Assembly: GCA_963966185.1 (NCBI GenBank) | Contig: CAWZYM010000261.1 | Location: forward strand, 1-64,000 | DNA: 64,000 nt | Direction of reading: 5' to 3' | Origin: Rhabditoides inermis | Lineage: Eukaryota > Nematoda > Chromadorea > Rhabditida > Rhabditidae | In this document: positions 1 through 11,168 of the stretch, one piece after another | Layout: every line of letters starts with the position of its first letter | How positions within the stretch are numbered: the stretch's first letter is position 1 | Notes under the pieces: generated by a model | What the model was told of the DNA's origin: nothing | The model's input: only the letters and a program-made list of their open reading frames with translations | Databases searched by the model: none | Program-made: the position numbers and the translations under genes

Positions 1-2339
1 CTACCGTGTCTCTATCGCTGGGTCAGCGCATGATAAGCGCGGGAAAGCAGCGGCAGTGAGGGAGAGTGTGCGTGACCCACGCGGCTTCTTTCATCGTGTG
101 CCAGCCGAACACTCAATCGATCAACAAAATGGCGCGAACTCGTCTTGTGGGGGTTTCGGCGTTTGCGCCTGCCCAGCTGATCGGGGGCGATCTTGCAAAA
201 TGCCAAAATCTTGCGCCCAGTCTGACGGTCAATAGTATTCGTACTGCCGAATAAAAATTGCTTATGCAGATTTTCGCGAGGAAATTTTTTTCTTTTGTAG
301 ATATATTCAATTCACGATTTTCTCCTAATATTGACCCTTAATGTTGTTTTCCGTGGGGGCCTTCTTTAAATCAACCCCAGAATGTACATACATACCCTTA
401 ATGTTTGTCTCAATAATCGGCTTCTTCTCGAATGCTCGAAAGCAAGGCGGTCGTTCATGGAATGTACTGTTTTTCTTGTCACGTACCTTGAGAAAGAATG
501 GAGAACTTTGGAATACGAGTATGATGACTTGTTCTGATTATCGTCAATCACTCACTATTTCACAATGTCGCTTACCTGGATAGTGATAAAGATGAGGTAG
601 AAAGTAACAAAGATGATGAGTGATGAGAGAATCTTATTCGATCGCATGGCCGCAAGTATTCGATTCACTAGTATGTTCCAGTTTCATTGGTCGTCGTTTC
701 GCTTTCGAAAACCCGCGACAGATCGTTGTTTTGATTAGACCAATACATATAGTTTTCTTGACGGGTTTCTTGATGTAAGGGGGCTTGTGCAACTGACTAC
801 AACAATGAGGTTACTCAATACCCGTTCTCAATTTATTTGAAATGATCTCGCTGCCTACATCCTTAGGGCTCTAATAACGCATCTTTTTCCGTTATGAGGC
901 ATCAATCGGTTCACAATCATATTTAGAGGTACTCTCAAGTAAACTTAGTTGATTTGCACTGTTTTGAGAAAGAGAGCTTTAAGAAACATTGAAGGAGACA
1001 AGTGCCAACAGACATCATACCGATGCGAAATGATCAAATTTATTGAAATGTAGTTTTGCAACAACAAAAAAAAACAACACTCAAATCCAGTTGTCATGAA
1101 ATGCCGAATTATGTTGAGAGCTACCTGTGTGCACATTGATAACATTTCAGTCCTTTTCTGAATTGAATCTGAGACAAAAGTGCCAACCTACTACTTTTAC
1201 TCGGTAGTATGTACTTTTCATAGATGATATCTGTCCCTTTTTGGAAAGTTCTCTCTCAAGTTTCATTTTCATTCAAACTTCCAACACGCAGCAATGATAC
1301 CGGCGCGCACTCGCTATTCGCCTCTCTCTCTCTCTCACTCACACACAGAAGGGGCGGGACCTACGCGATTGTTCGACGAGCTCCCGAGCGCTCGAGAGCG
1401 CCCGACACAAATCTTACTACAAACTTGATCAATCTCAAAACAAGTCTTTGCGACTTTCTTTTTTTGGAGAGTGATTGTAATATCATGTTATATCGAGTGC
1501 TTATCGTGGTTTATGTACGAAATTTAGAGTGGTTTATTCTTTAAGCATTTTTTGTGACAATTTCATTAAAAATGATGTTATAACGATGAAAAGTTAATGG
1601 AAACATCAAATAACACTTATGAAGCCTGAAAAATAGACTTTTTTCATGAGTTTTGACTTTTTTTGCACAAAAAAAGTTGATTTTGAATGCTTTGTGGGTA
1701 AAAAGTGAGGTTACATCACAGTTGAGTGATAAAATTTTGAGATGAAGTTCAATTTCTAGCACAAACTTAAGTCGTAGAAGCCAATAAACACATCTCTATG
1801 TGATACGCTCGAGTCAATAGTTATAGCCGAAATTTGTAAAGCGCGCCAATTCAAAATTCATTTTTTTTATTGCGGATCAATAAAATTGTCACTTAATTAA
1901 AGAAAAGAAGAGAGACTGTATAGCGGCTTTTGAATGCAGTTATCATCTAGATTAAAATATAAATTTTTCAAAACATAATACATGTATAGTGGAGGCACGT
2001 GGAGGCAGGTTGGGGTCAGATAGGCATAAGCGACAGTCTTTCGCAATGGGGATGTGTCGCGCGAGGGGTCACCCGAGATGAGTGAAGAGGGCCGCTGTAA
2101 CATATATAACTACCTAACATATACCCTATAAAGTCCTACAAAATAAACGAACCAATACGCAAACATCGAGTATCGAGTAGAGCGTGAATCGTTCCGAGCC
2201 GCTACTATTTTTTTGTGATTGCGTGTGTTGAGATAAACATGTATGACTATGAATTTGTGTGGTGTATGCGTTTGGCATTAGTTTCATTAACGGTGGTTTT
2301 CGTTCTCCTCGCAAAAGAAAACTATATTCAACTATTGAA
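1..2339. other. Intergenic, no gene recognised
   Basis: Only short open frames without family motifs or convincing splice sites are present. Positions 1504-1545 hold a stretch (gtggttta...acgaaatttagagtggt) that resembles one end of the TIR element at 61171-61645, so part of this region is old transposon sequence. A promoter or distal exon of a gene to the left cannot be excluded. Confidence 0.5.
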
Positions 2340-2475
2340 TGAATTCTCTTTCGGGAAGTATCTAAATAAAGAGAAGTGGTTTGTTTTGATCTGATTCAAC
2401 AAAAGCACATGCATAAAATCTCTTCGCAGCTGATTAAAATTTTAAAACAAACCTCGTAGTTCTCTTTTGAAAAGT
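2340..2475 (+). repeat. Direct repeat flanking the srh locus (left copy)
   Basis: This stretch starts gaattctctttcg, contains aacaaaagcacatgcataaa and ends near a Ctcttttgaaaag motif. A diverged copy in the same orientation lies at 8641-8765, just after the stop codon of the broken receptor gene. A shorter relative (aaaagcgcatgcataaa) occurs at 63140-63160. The two copies bracket the receptor locus; they may be a dispersed repeat or leftovers of local duplication. Confidence 0.55.
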
Positions 2476-3297
2476 ACAAGCGTAAAGTACCTATGTTTGG
2501 GTTGCACACATGCATGCATAAAAAACACAAGCGAAAAACTAAAAAAAACGCATAAAACAAAAGCACATGCATAAAACTATCATTTCTACACTAAACTATA
2601 AACACAAACCTGCTCTCTCAAAACGATCACAAATACATTGACAATCAAATGCCAAAGTGAATATACCATTGCACACACACACATTCTATCACTCATATTT
2701 TTGCTCGGAAAATGCTGAGCTAGTTGCGCGCATAATAAAACTGCTAATGACGGCTAATCCACGATGTTGTGAAAATGATACATGAGAGAAAAGAAATTAC
2801 ACATTTTGTTAACCTCCATACATAGTTAAACTCCGCAATGGAGTCTTTAAAAAGCATTTTGAATTTTGTGAGACTGTTTTTACTTTGTTTATTGATTTTT
2901 TTCTGTACTATATGAACGAATATACAAATACATACAACTCGTTATTCACCCTCGCAGTCTCTTCAAAACGCAGGTGTTTCGAAAGGCGGAACATAATATA
3001 TAAATTTCTGTCCATTCCAAATTTCTAGAACATAAACCAACAATCATGGAACATTCCCGCAATTGGACGTCGTTCAAAATTCAAAATCATGAATATCTCG
3101 CCACATTTTGCCACTTTTCATCAATATTCACAATTGGGTTCACTTCATTTTCTATATTCATTATTCTCACCAAATCGGATGCGACAATGAAAGTCTACAA
3201 ATGGCATATTGCCACAAATCAACTGTGCGTTCTCATATTTGACGTATTTCTCGGAACCCTCACAATACCGTGCGTTTTGTTTCCATTAGTTCATGGA

Positions 3298-6200
3298 TAT
3301 ATAAGCTCTCTCTACAACAATGGAGTTTTTGTACACGAATCAGAATTTAAATGTGAACTTTTTGCGGCATATTTTGATTCAGTTTATGCTAATTTGGGTT
3401 CCCCTCCTGGGTCTCAACTGCAATATTTGAAAGAATCTCTGGATGTTATTGATATTTCTCTTTTAACTGTTCATCATTTTATCAGTAAACTAAAATCTAA
3501 ATTCAACACTTCTCCAGATGGAATTAATAATGTTTTTCTTAAAAACACTTCGAAATCCATAACGGTTCCGCTGACCATTTTATTTTCCATGTCTATGTCA
3601 GTTTGTTCTATTCCGCAGATCTGGAAAGAAGCATGGATTAAGCCTCTATACAAAAAGGGTCCTCGTGAACTCGTCTCGAATTACAGGCCTATATCTCTAA
3701 CTTGCAGCATTTCCAAAGTTTTTGAACGCCTGTGCGTGAAACAAATAACAGATTTCTTTGAGAAAAATAACGTTCTTTCCCCTAAACAATTTGGTTTTCG
3801 CAAAAATAGATCTACAAATGCCCAACTCATTGAATGCCATAGCCATTGGTGTAAATATGTTTCGGCAGGTTTAGTCGTTGACTGCATATACTTTGATTTC
3901 AAGAAAGCTTTCGACACCATAAACCATTCACTTCTGTTTAAAAAAATAGATTCCATGGGCATCCGCGGAAATACTCTTGGTTGGATTAAAGAGTTTCTCA
4001 AGGACAGAAAACAGTCCGTTATGGTTGGTGGCAAGCAATCAAAACCAAGTGCTGTTAACTGTGAAGTTCCTCAGGGTTCCTGTTTAGGCCCACTACTTTT
4101 TAACGTATTCATTGACAACATCTCTGATAATTTACCTGATAATGTTAAATGCGCGCTCTATGCAGATGACTTGAAAGTGTACTACCCGTTTGACCCTTGT
4201 GATACAACTGCTGCGTCAATATTCCAACTAGCTATAAATATCGTAATTGATTGGGCATCCTCTTGGGGGCTCCAAATTTCCACGGAGAAAACTCAAATTC
4301 TACAACATACTAAAGCTGTCAGTATTCCTCTCTATATTTCTAAATTGAAACGCCGTGCATTACGCTACTCTATACTTATTCCAGAATCGAAGACTGCTGA
4401 TAAGGCGCAGCGTAAACTGCGAAACGCTATTTTCTCTTGGCAATGTAAGCGCGAAGCGAAACTTATCAACGGTAACAATAAACGCGCATTATACAAGGAT
4501 GTTAGAAAAAAGATGTTTCCTGCTGATGGTATCAGCTCGCTGTCACACAATGGTGAGTTGGTCCATGATTCGAGGGAAAAGGCGGAGGTGTTCGGGAAAT
4601 ACTTCGACTCGATATTCTCTGGTGGGAGTGTTGCTCCGACCGGCTCTGCCCTCCCCTCTCTCTCTAATCAACTCACCATGATTGACGTTTCTTATGCACT
4701 TGTTCACAAGACTATACAACAATTGGATTCAAAAATCAATACCAGTCCCGATGGAATCACTCACACGTTTTTGAAAAATACAGTTGATACAATAAGTCTC
4801 CCGCTTTCGATTCTTTTTTTCTATGTCTTTATCAGTGTGCGCTATCCCCAATATTTGGAAAGTCGCTTATATAAAACCGCTGTATAAAAAGGGTTCTCGT
4901 GATAATCCAGCCAACTATCGTCCCATTAGCCTAACTAGTAGTGTAGCGAAATTATTAGAGCGAATTATAGTCAGGCAACTGACTGCTTTTCTCGAGTCCA
5001 ATAGCTTGATTTCTTCTAGACAGTTTGGTTTTCGTAAGAATAGGTCTACCAACGCACAGCTTATTGAATGTTATAGTCACTGGCTGAAACATATTTCCAA
5101 CGGCCTTGTTATTGATTGTATTTATTTCGACTTTAAAAAAGCTTTCGACACAATCAATCATAAACTACTATTCAAAAAGTTGCATTCGCTGGGCATTCGT
5201 GGAAACGTTCTCGGGTGGATTCGAGCCTTCCTTTCTGACCGTTGCCAACAAGTTATGGTTGGAGATGAGCTCTCGTCTCCTCGACTCGTCAACTGTGGTG
5301 TGCCGCAGGGGTCGTGTCTTGGACCCATACTCTTCAATATCTTTATCAATAATATTGTTGATAGCCTGCCTGATTATGTCGAGTGTGCTCTATACGCAGA
5401 CGATTTGAAAATATACTTCGCTTTTGATCCGAGTGATAATTTGGCTAAAATTATGTTTCAAAAAGCAATCGACGCTGTCGCAAAGTGGGCTTTAGAATGG
5501 GGTCTGCAGATCTCCACTGAGAAAACGCAGATACTGCACATAGGCCGCCGAAATCCCAAACATGAGTATACAGCACATGGCACTACGCTCGCACCTGCTA
5601 ACTCTGTAAGGGACCTTGGTGTGACTATGTGTGGGTCCTTGATTTTTGAAGACCATTTTGCAAACATTGTTAAAGGCACCCTAAATGCCATAAATGATTT
5701 TTTGAGAGTGTATCGTACAAGAGACTTGAAGGTTCTTGTCACCGCTTATACAACGTATTTCCGCTGCAAGCTAGAGTATTGTACTGAATTGTGGAACCCT
5801 CAGGATGTGGGATCAGTGAATTTGATCGAGTCAGTGCAGCGATACTATACGCGCCGAATATGTCGTCGCGCTGGCTTGTTCTCGCTCACCTATCCCCAAC
5901 GCCTCCAGCTTCTTGGCCTTCAAACTCTTGAACAACGCCGCTTTATAAGTGACGTAGTGTACATTCACAAGGTTATTACTAAAACCACCTCTCTTAATTA
6001 TTCTGGTCTTTTTACATTAGTCCCAACTCGGTCGCGCACATCTCACAAATATCGCCTTTTGCCATCATATGACTCGTTTTTGCGGAGCAGCGCGTTCTTT
6101 CAGAGAGTTTATGGAGTTTGGAACTCACTTCCATCTGATATTGTTGAATCTGCGAAAACCAGTAACGTGAAATCCCACTTAGTAGACAATCCCCATTTGC

Positions 6201-7060
6201 ATCCCATGTCTAAAATTCGACATTTGTAGTTTGCTTATTGTCTACTCTTTGAATGTTTCTTCTTCTTTTTCCTATTTTACTATCCTACCGTAAGCACTGT
6301 TATGTTTCCTATGATGCACATGTTAAGTACTCAACACGGTAATAAACTATTTATTTACACATAGGTAAGAAAAACCCTAAGCACACTTACTTTGTACAAG
6401 GGTGTGCCTTAGTCCCTGTTGAAATCGCTAAAGATTTGGGTGTTCTCATGAGCGGATCACTCTTATTCAGAGATCACTACACCCACATTATTTAACAAAC
6501 TCTTTTCGCCAAAAATGATTTTTTCAGAACCTATAAAACCAGGGATCTTAACATCTTGGTAACTGCCTACAAAACTTATTTTAGGTGCAAATTGGAATAC
6601 TGCACTGAACTATGGAATCCGCAGGATGTATTTTCTGTGAACCTCATTGAAAATGTACAGCGTTATTTCACTCGTCGCGTGTGTCAGCGTATCGGTCGCA
6701 CCCTTTCCTATCCTCAACGCCTAGAGCTACTCAATCTTGAAACACTCGAATATCGCCGTTTTTTGAATGACATTACCTATATACATAAGTTCATTCACTC
6801 TAAAACAATTTTGGATTATCAAGGGCTTTTCACTATTATTCCAACAAGATCCAGAAACTCAAACGAATTTAGAATTGTGCCTTCATTCGATAACAATGGC
6901 CAAATAAGCACATTTATTAGTAGAGCTTTTAGTACCTGGAATGCCTTACCTTCTGACGTTGTACATATCCGTGACCACACCTCTTTTAAACAACACCTAT
7001 CTTCCCTAGAATTAATGACACTGTCTAAAATCCGTCGTTTTTGAGCACATCCATGTTTTT
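3298..7060 (+). mobile_element. LINE copy 1, 5'-truncated, split by copy 2
   Basis: The outer element begins inside its RT ORF at the NGVFVHESEF region and reads to a QIL codon run at about 4304. It then resumes at about 6360 (HIGKKNPKH...) and runs to the stop at 7042-7044. Reverse transcriptase landmarks are present: NYRPISLT, FDFKKAFDTINH, PQGSCLGPLLFN and YADDLK. The distal part has a stop (TAA near 6496) before TRDLNILVTAYKTYFRCKLEYCTELW-type sequence, so the copy is inactive. A (TA)n tract follows the 3' end. The clade looks CR1/Jockey-like, with no 5' endonuclease left. It interrupts the srh gene immediately after the FPLVHG codons. Confidence 0.85.
4306..6355 (+). mobile_element. LINE copy 2 nested inside copy 1
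   Basis: A second member of the same family lies between the two halves of copy 1. Its first frame (about 4323-4887) covers KMFPADGISSLSHNGELVHD and the SPDGITHTFLKN region. A single frameshift near 4820 moves the ORF to the frame 4823-6229, which contains NYRPISLTSS, FDFKKAFDTINH, PQGSCLGPILFN, YADDLKIYF and the C-terminal TELWNPQDV...VYGVWNSLPSDIV segment. The 3' UTR ends with aataaactatttatttaca. The junctions read tacaacata at 4301-4309 and tacacata at 6356-6363, a probable short target-site duplication. Apart from the frameshift and the 5' truncation the RT core is well preserved, so it inserted later than copy 1. Confidence 0.85.
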
Positions 7061-7186
7061 CCTTTCCTTTTGTATTATATCATGTTATCTATCGTTCATG
7101 TTATGTCTCCTCCCTTTCACACATACCAATGTCGTATTCTATTTTCTTTCCCGTTTTTGCAATGTCTTTGTTTATGTAACACGACA

Positions 7187-7188
<2 letters not shown>

Positions 7189-7227
<39 letters not shown>
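7189..7227. repeat. (TA)n microsatellite
   Basis: About 19 TA units directly follow an aataaa at the 3' end of LINE copy 1. This suggests that the tract grew from the LINE tail. Confidence 0.95.
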
Positions 7228-7229
<2 letters not shown>

Positions 7230-7292
7230 AGAGGTCTTCTCAATACATGGTTCGGCGCCAATTTGGATACGCTCATGGTAACTTTTCGTTAA

Positions 7293-7653
7293 AAAAACAG
7301 TGGCGACTTGTTTCTGCCACAACCTGCCACAACTCCTCATTTTCACAATAGCAAAACATTAGGCGGTGACCGGAATCGAAGCCGCGAAGCTCGGGGTCGG
7401 GGGTCACAACGCAGCGCACATGCACTGAACCATAAAGCAAATGAAAGGACGTCGTTCATTTGAGCATATGTCTTCGACCCCAACGTGCAGTATTGAAGCG
7501 TTGGCGGGTAATTCAAATTTTCGTCTGCATCCTTGGCAGTGGCAGATTCGAAATAAACGCAGAATCGTCGTTCTTTCGCGAAAATTGCAAATACGTTAGG
7601 TTAATATAATTTATAATAATACTCCGAGTCAAAAATAAGTCGCCACTGTTCTT
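7293..7653. mobile_element. TTAA-flanked TIR element with tRNA-like core (family B)
   Basis: Inverted ends acagtggcgactt (7298) and aagtcgccactgt (7638-7650) are bounded by TTAA at 7289-7292 and 7654-7657. The interior near 7364-7384 reads, on the minus strand, as the T arm and acceptor end of a tRNA (ggttcgattccggtcaccgcc in related copies). Two more copies lie at 36360-36717 and 58863-59993. No coding capacity, so non-autonomous. It sits inside the broken srh locus between LINE copy 1 and the surviving 3' exons. Confidence 0.75.
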
Positions 7654-8640
7654 TTAAGAGTAACAAGTAAGAGCAAAATGTTTAGCCGATCGCATTTGTA
7701 TTGGCGGAAATCAGCGGCTGTTCCATTGTGCAGCCGTTTATGTATCGATACACAGTGCATATTATCGCACAAACCAGTGCCAGATGTACATATTTAGGTT
7801 GTGAACCGCATCACTAATCACGTATCGAGATCCTATCGCCTTCTCAACATATTGATTCCGCTAATGTACATCACTGCAACATTACCAACCATCGTAACGA
7901 ATCAATTCCTCAAGTACGTGAAAGGAGAGGCGTACGCGGAGTTGGCAAAGGTATCGCTAGTTTTCGATCGTTTGCCAACTTGTTTCCAGCAATTTCCTCC
8001 TGCTCTCGAATTGGTCGGAAAGTTCGATCTCGTCGCCTTTCCAAAAACAAAAGAGCAATTGGTCAGAGATTTACTTTCGAGAATGTAATTGTAATGCTCG
8101 CATTTTGTTTTCAGCACAACGCTCTCGCTCTTGTTTTCTGCTTCGTCTTTCTCACCTCACTCGTGGTATACTGTACCTACGGATCTCTTTTCATTCTCTA
8201 CACTCAGCGACACAAAATGAGCGCAGCGACGCGCAAAATGCAGCTGCAATTCATGTGGATACTGCTTTTTCAGGTAGCATTTGACAGCATTTCATACATA
8301 GGCATTCACTCATTCAGAGCGGGGTGCCTCTCTATGGGATGCTGATCCCGTGTTGTCTGGTGGTCGGCTGCACAATGGGAGAGCTGTGGATATGCCAGAG
8401 TGAGCGTGCCCTTGTCTTTCTTGAGACCGATGCCTTGAGACCGCCTGGACGGGATGATCGGCGCGCTTTCGTGCCACGGGGTGCTGGGCACACTGGCTGT
8501 TCTCACGTTCTACAAGCGCTACCGGCAGTGCGTCTTCGGGGCGCCGTGTCGCTGCAAAAACGCCAGCCGCGTGGCAACAGTGTCCACTGTCCTGCCCACC
8601 GCACTCGCCAACTCCAACCTAGTCACCCTAACCTAATGTG

Positions 8641-8765
8641 AATTCTCTTTCGCAAAGTACGTAAGTAAAGAGAAGAGGTTTGTCTGGATCTGATTTAACA
8701 AAAGCACATGCATAAAATCTCTTTGCAGCTGACTAAAATATCAAAACAAACCTGCTCTTTTTATA
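8641..8765 (+). repeat. Direct repeat flanking the srh locus (right copy)
   Basis: Diverged copy of 2340-2475 in the same orientation, sharing aacaaaagcacatgcataaa. It begins 4 nt after the srh stop codon. Confidence 0.55.
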
Positions 8766-10140
8766 GTGGGCCCGCAAATGAGTTCCAATCTTTTGACGAG
8801 AGACATTAGGGTGGTTAGACAACGATAAAAACCCTTTGAATGATGTTTTCAATTTGACAAAATTTTGCGAGGATACCCTAGATCGAACCCTCGAACCGCT
8901 GCTTGATAAGCGAGAGGCTTACCACTGCGCCATGTGATCATGTGGGAGGATGAGTGGAATAGAGATATGAACGGCAAAAACAAGATGCTGCGCATTTCGT
9001 CCAGTATACTGTATGTTCAAAATCCACGATAATGTTTTCAACGAAAAATCCTGAGCTAAGTGCGAGCTTATTATACTTTTTTGCGTTCGATCTTCATATC
9101 TGTCATGTTTTGCGAATGTTTCCAAATGAATTCGAATGTTGCTTTTGGAATCATTTATGTATGCACATACGTATCATATAAAACACACTTCATTGATTTT
9201 GAGCCACTGAAACCTCGGTCATGAATTGTAATTGCAGAGCCGAGTGCGTTAAACTGATCTTCCTTATTATATTATGTTAATGGTAGTATTACTGTTAGAA
9301 TTGGGAAGTTGTGGCACAGAGATCAAAGCAGCCTCACTCGCACTGCTCTGCTCCTCCGCTATTCGCACGTTCTTTAACTGCCGAGCTCTCTCACTCGCCC
9401 TCTCCTCACCGATCGATCCATTTGATTTCAGGCCGGCTGCCCATTCTAGCTCGCACGAGAAAGAGAGAGCGCGCAAAGAGCGTACGCTCGTGAGAGAGCC
9501 AAGAGGCCGGGATGTGAGAGTGGCTGAGCGAAAGGCGGGGCATGAGCGTTCGGCCAATCAGATTGCACAGACAGTGGGCCGAGCGACCAATGAGCGCAGA
9601 GTGCAATGGGCGGGGCTTACGTGATGCACACCGTCGTCGTCGTCGTAAACACGTTTAGTGGCAGAATGAGCGAAAAGTTGTCTTGGATATTTTAGATGCC
9701 GCAACCGATATTTATTTCTCGAATCTTACTCATAGGTCTTGTCTAATGATATTCTAACAAAAAACACATACTATGGAGTATATCGTATTGGGGTAGAGGA
9801 AATTGAGTATGCCTTGGGGGTGACGCGCTGCGCGCGTCAAAGATCATGACAAACGGGCGGCGCTGCGCGCCGCCCTTAATGCCTGTTATATTAACTATAA
9901 TATTTTTCGGTTCGAAAACACGATATTAATCAGGAGTATGGAACAGTGCGCTAAATTGCGCCGAACACGTGTCGCACTCAAAAACCAAAATTAGGGGGAA
10001 CTGTCGCGCTCCTAAATGAAAAAAAAACAGGGGAAGTGTCGCATTGCAATCTCAGAAATGGAAAAAGTGTCTCTATCTCGTCACCCCGCGTCTTTCATTT
10101 TGGGGGAACTATCGCATCGAAAATAGGGGAAGTTTCTTGG
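8766..10140. other. Intergenic; GC palindromes, no gene
   Basis: Apart from the tRNA-like unit at 8866-8939, no gene is recognised. At 9822-9838 and 9855-9875 there are two compact GC-rich palindromes (gacgcgctgcgcgcgtc and gggcggcgctgcgcgccgccc). Between 9990 and 10135 the phrase gggg(a)aaStgtcgc recurs four times in degenerate form. These look like ends or internal repeats of an unidentified element. Confidence 0.4.
8866..8939 (-). repeat. tRNA-like sequence (SINE head or tRNA pseudogene)
   Basis: Reading the minus strand gives an A-box-like TGGCGCAGTGGTAAGCC and a B box GGGTTCGATCT with tRNA-like spacing. The anticodon stem has several mismatches and the acceptor stem does not pair well, so I do not call a functional tRNA. 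Similar tRNA-like units occur at 43128, 50491 and 50721. Confidence 0.55.
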
Positions 10141-10178
10141 AGTGAAGGGCGAAGCTCGCGCTAGACCCGAGTCGGCTG

Positions 10179-10718
10179 CTAGAACTCGTCATCATCTCTC
10201 GCCAGTGTCTTCAAACACGATCTGACGAAGTACCGCAAGGAGGTACTCCGCAACACTGCTATGCATCGTCGGAGCATCAAAATCGCGAAGAGAGGACTCG
10301 CCACCGAGCGATCCCTGCTGGAAACACTGCTGATCAACGACCAGATGATCACCGCGCGACCCGCCATCGAAGCAGCTTTTGCCTCGCTGCTTCCCCTTTC
10401 CTTGCTCAACTTGTGCAGTGCATCATTCCGCCGAGTCTTCACTTTCTCGCTCATCCACTCAGCGAAACGTTTTGAGCGGTATCCACTTCTGCATACCCGC
10501 TTTAACCATTTCCTCCACATGTCATCAATCGACAGACTCTTATCCTCTATCCACTCACATCGCACTTCTTTTCCAAAAAAAAACTCTATTAGACCCGTCC
10601 AGTTTGCCTGCTCGTAGCCCTTCACTGGCTTCTCCTTCCGATTCTTGCATCGAATGCATGTGTCAATCATCATGGGTTCATGTTCTTCCTCGACAGACAG
10701 CGACGTGCTCCACTCCAT
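10179..10718 (-). CDS. Hypothetical protein, 179 aa
   Basis: An ATG-to-stop frame of 179 codons with a stop codon directly before the ATG. The product is acidic at the N-terminus (SVEEEHEP), has a CIRCKNRKEKP motif, and a basic, Trp-rich middle (WRKWLKRVCR, RFAEWMSEKVKTRR). It ends with a moderately hydrophobic stretch and an acidic DDDEF tail. I do not recognise the family. It lies downstream, in transcription direction, of the 18S rRNA fragment at 10853-11145, where ITS1 would be in a normal rDNA unit. That position is unusual and it may be part of an element that picked up rDNA. It could also be a chance ORF; the length and absence of stops argue mildly for coding. Confidence 0.35.
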   Translation of the reverse strand: MEWSTSLSVEEEHEPMMIDTCIRCKNRKEKPVKGYEQANWTGLIEFFFGKEVRCEWIEDKSLSIDDMWRKWLKRVCRSGYRSKRFAEWMSEKVKTRRNDALHKLSKERGSSEAKAASMAGRAVIIWSLISSVSSRDRSVASPLFAILMLRRCIAVLRSTSLRYFVRSCLKTLARDDDEF

Positions 10719-10852
10719 CTACCCTCACTCGCCCCGGCTCACCATCGAAATCACCCAGCCAGCAAGTAGTCACCAAGAATCTTTCGTAGATGAACCTAGT
10801 TGAATGGGCACTCGGTTCGTTATGAGAGTACGTAAAGCAAGGAATGAAACCA

Positions 10853-11014
10853 TCAATGATGATACAACGGCAGGTTCACCTACCGATATAACCTACCGAC
10901 TATACCTTGTTACGACTTTTACTCGGTTCAAACCTCTGTGATTAGGTCGGTTCTCAGTAGAAGACGACCGAAATCGAACTTCCACCGATTCCCGCACTTC
11001 TCAAAGAGTTCCGG

Positions 11015-11051
<37 letters not shown>

Positions 11052-11145
11052 ATCAATGCGAGCGAATGACTCACACTCACTAGGAATTCCTCGTTCAAGG
11101 GCAGTAATTACAATGCCCTATCCTAGACACGGAGGGGCACATGTG
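10853..11145 (-). rRNA. 18S rRNA 3'-end fragment
   Basis: On the minus strand this reads as the end of the small-subunit rRNA. It contains the universal segments GTACACACCGCCCGTC (near 11020-11035) and AAGTCGTAACAAGGTA (near 10903-10919), a GTAGGTGAACCTGC segment (near 10871-10884), and a GGAATTCCT block at about 11080-11090. Between the AAGGTA and GTAGGTGAACC landmarks there is extra sequence that normal 18S genes lack, and the terminal bases read TGTATCATC rather than the usual GGATCATT. No 5' part of 18S, 5.8S or 28S was found nearby. This is therefore an isolated, rearranged piece of rDNA, not a working gene. Confidence 0.8.
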
Positions 11146-11168
11146 ACATGTTTTCATTAGATCATTAA

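Larger units (their letters stand above)
3046..8636 (+). pseudogene. srh-type chemoreceptor gene broken by LINE insertions
   Basis: The first exon (3046 to about 3297) encodes an N-terminus with two hydrophobic segments and a YKWHIATNQLC...FPLVHGY pattern typical of nematode class H serpentine receptors. The rest resumes at 7798 after an AG acceptor: exons 7798-8061, 8115-8273, 8318-8399 and 8440-8636 are all phase-compatible. They give NRI...SYRLLN, a RLPTC segment after TM4, an LFILYTQRH loop, and SCHGVLGTLAVL...KRYR, which matches the SLHG...HKPYR end of the family. About 40 residues (TM2-TM3) expected between the two parts are not recognisable. The intervening 4.5 kb is LINE and palindromic element sequence. 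The 3' exons are still open, so loss may be recent. A truncated product from the 3' exons is possible. Family call is from memory of the pattern; sri is the alternative. Confidence 0.75.

Noticed and set aside
1..310. Possible gene start in the first 300 bases
   Set aside because: Several short overlapping frames, none with splice sites or motifs.
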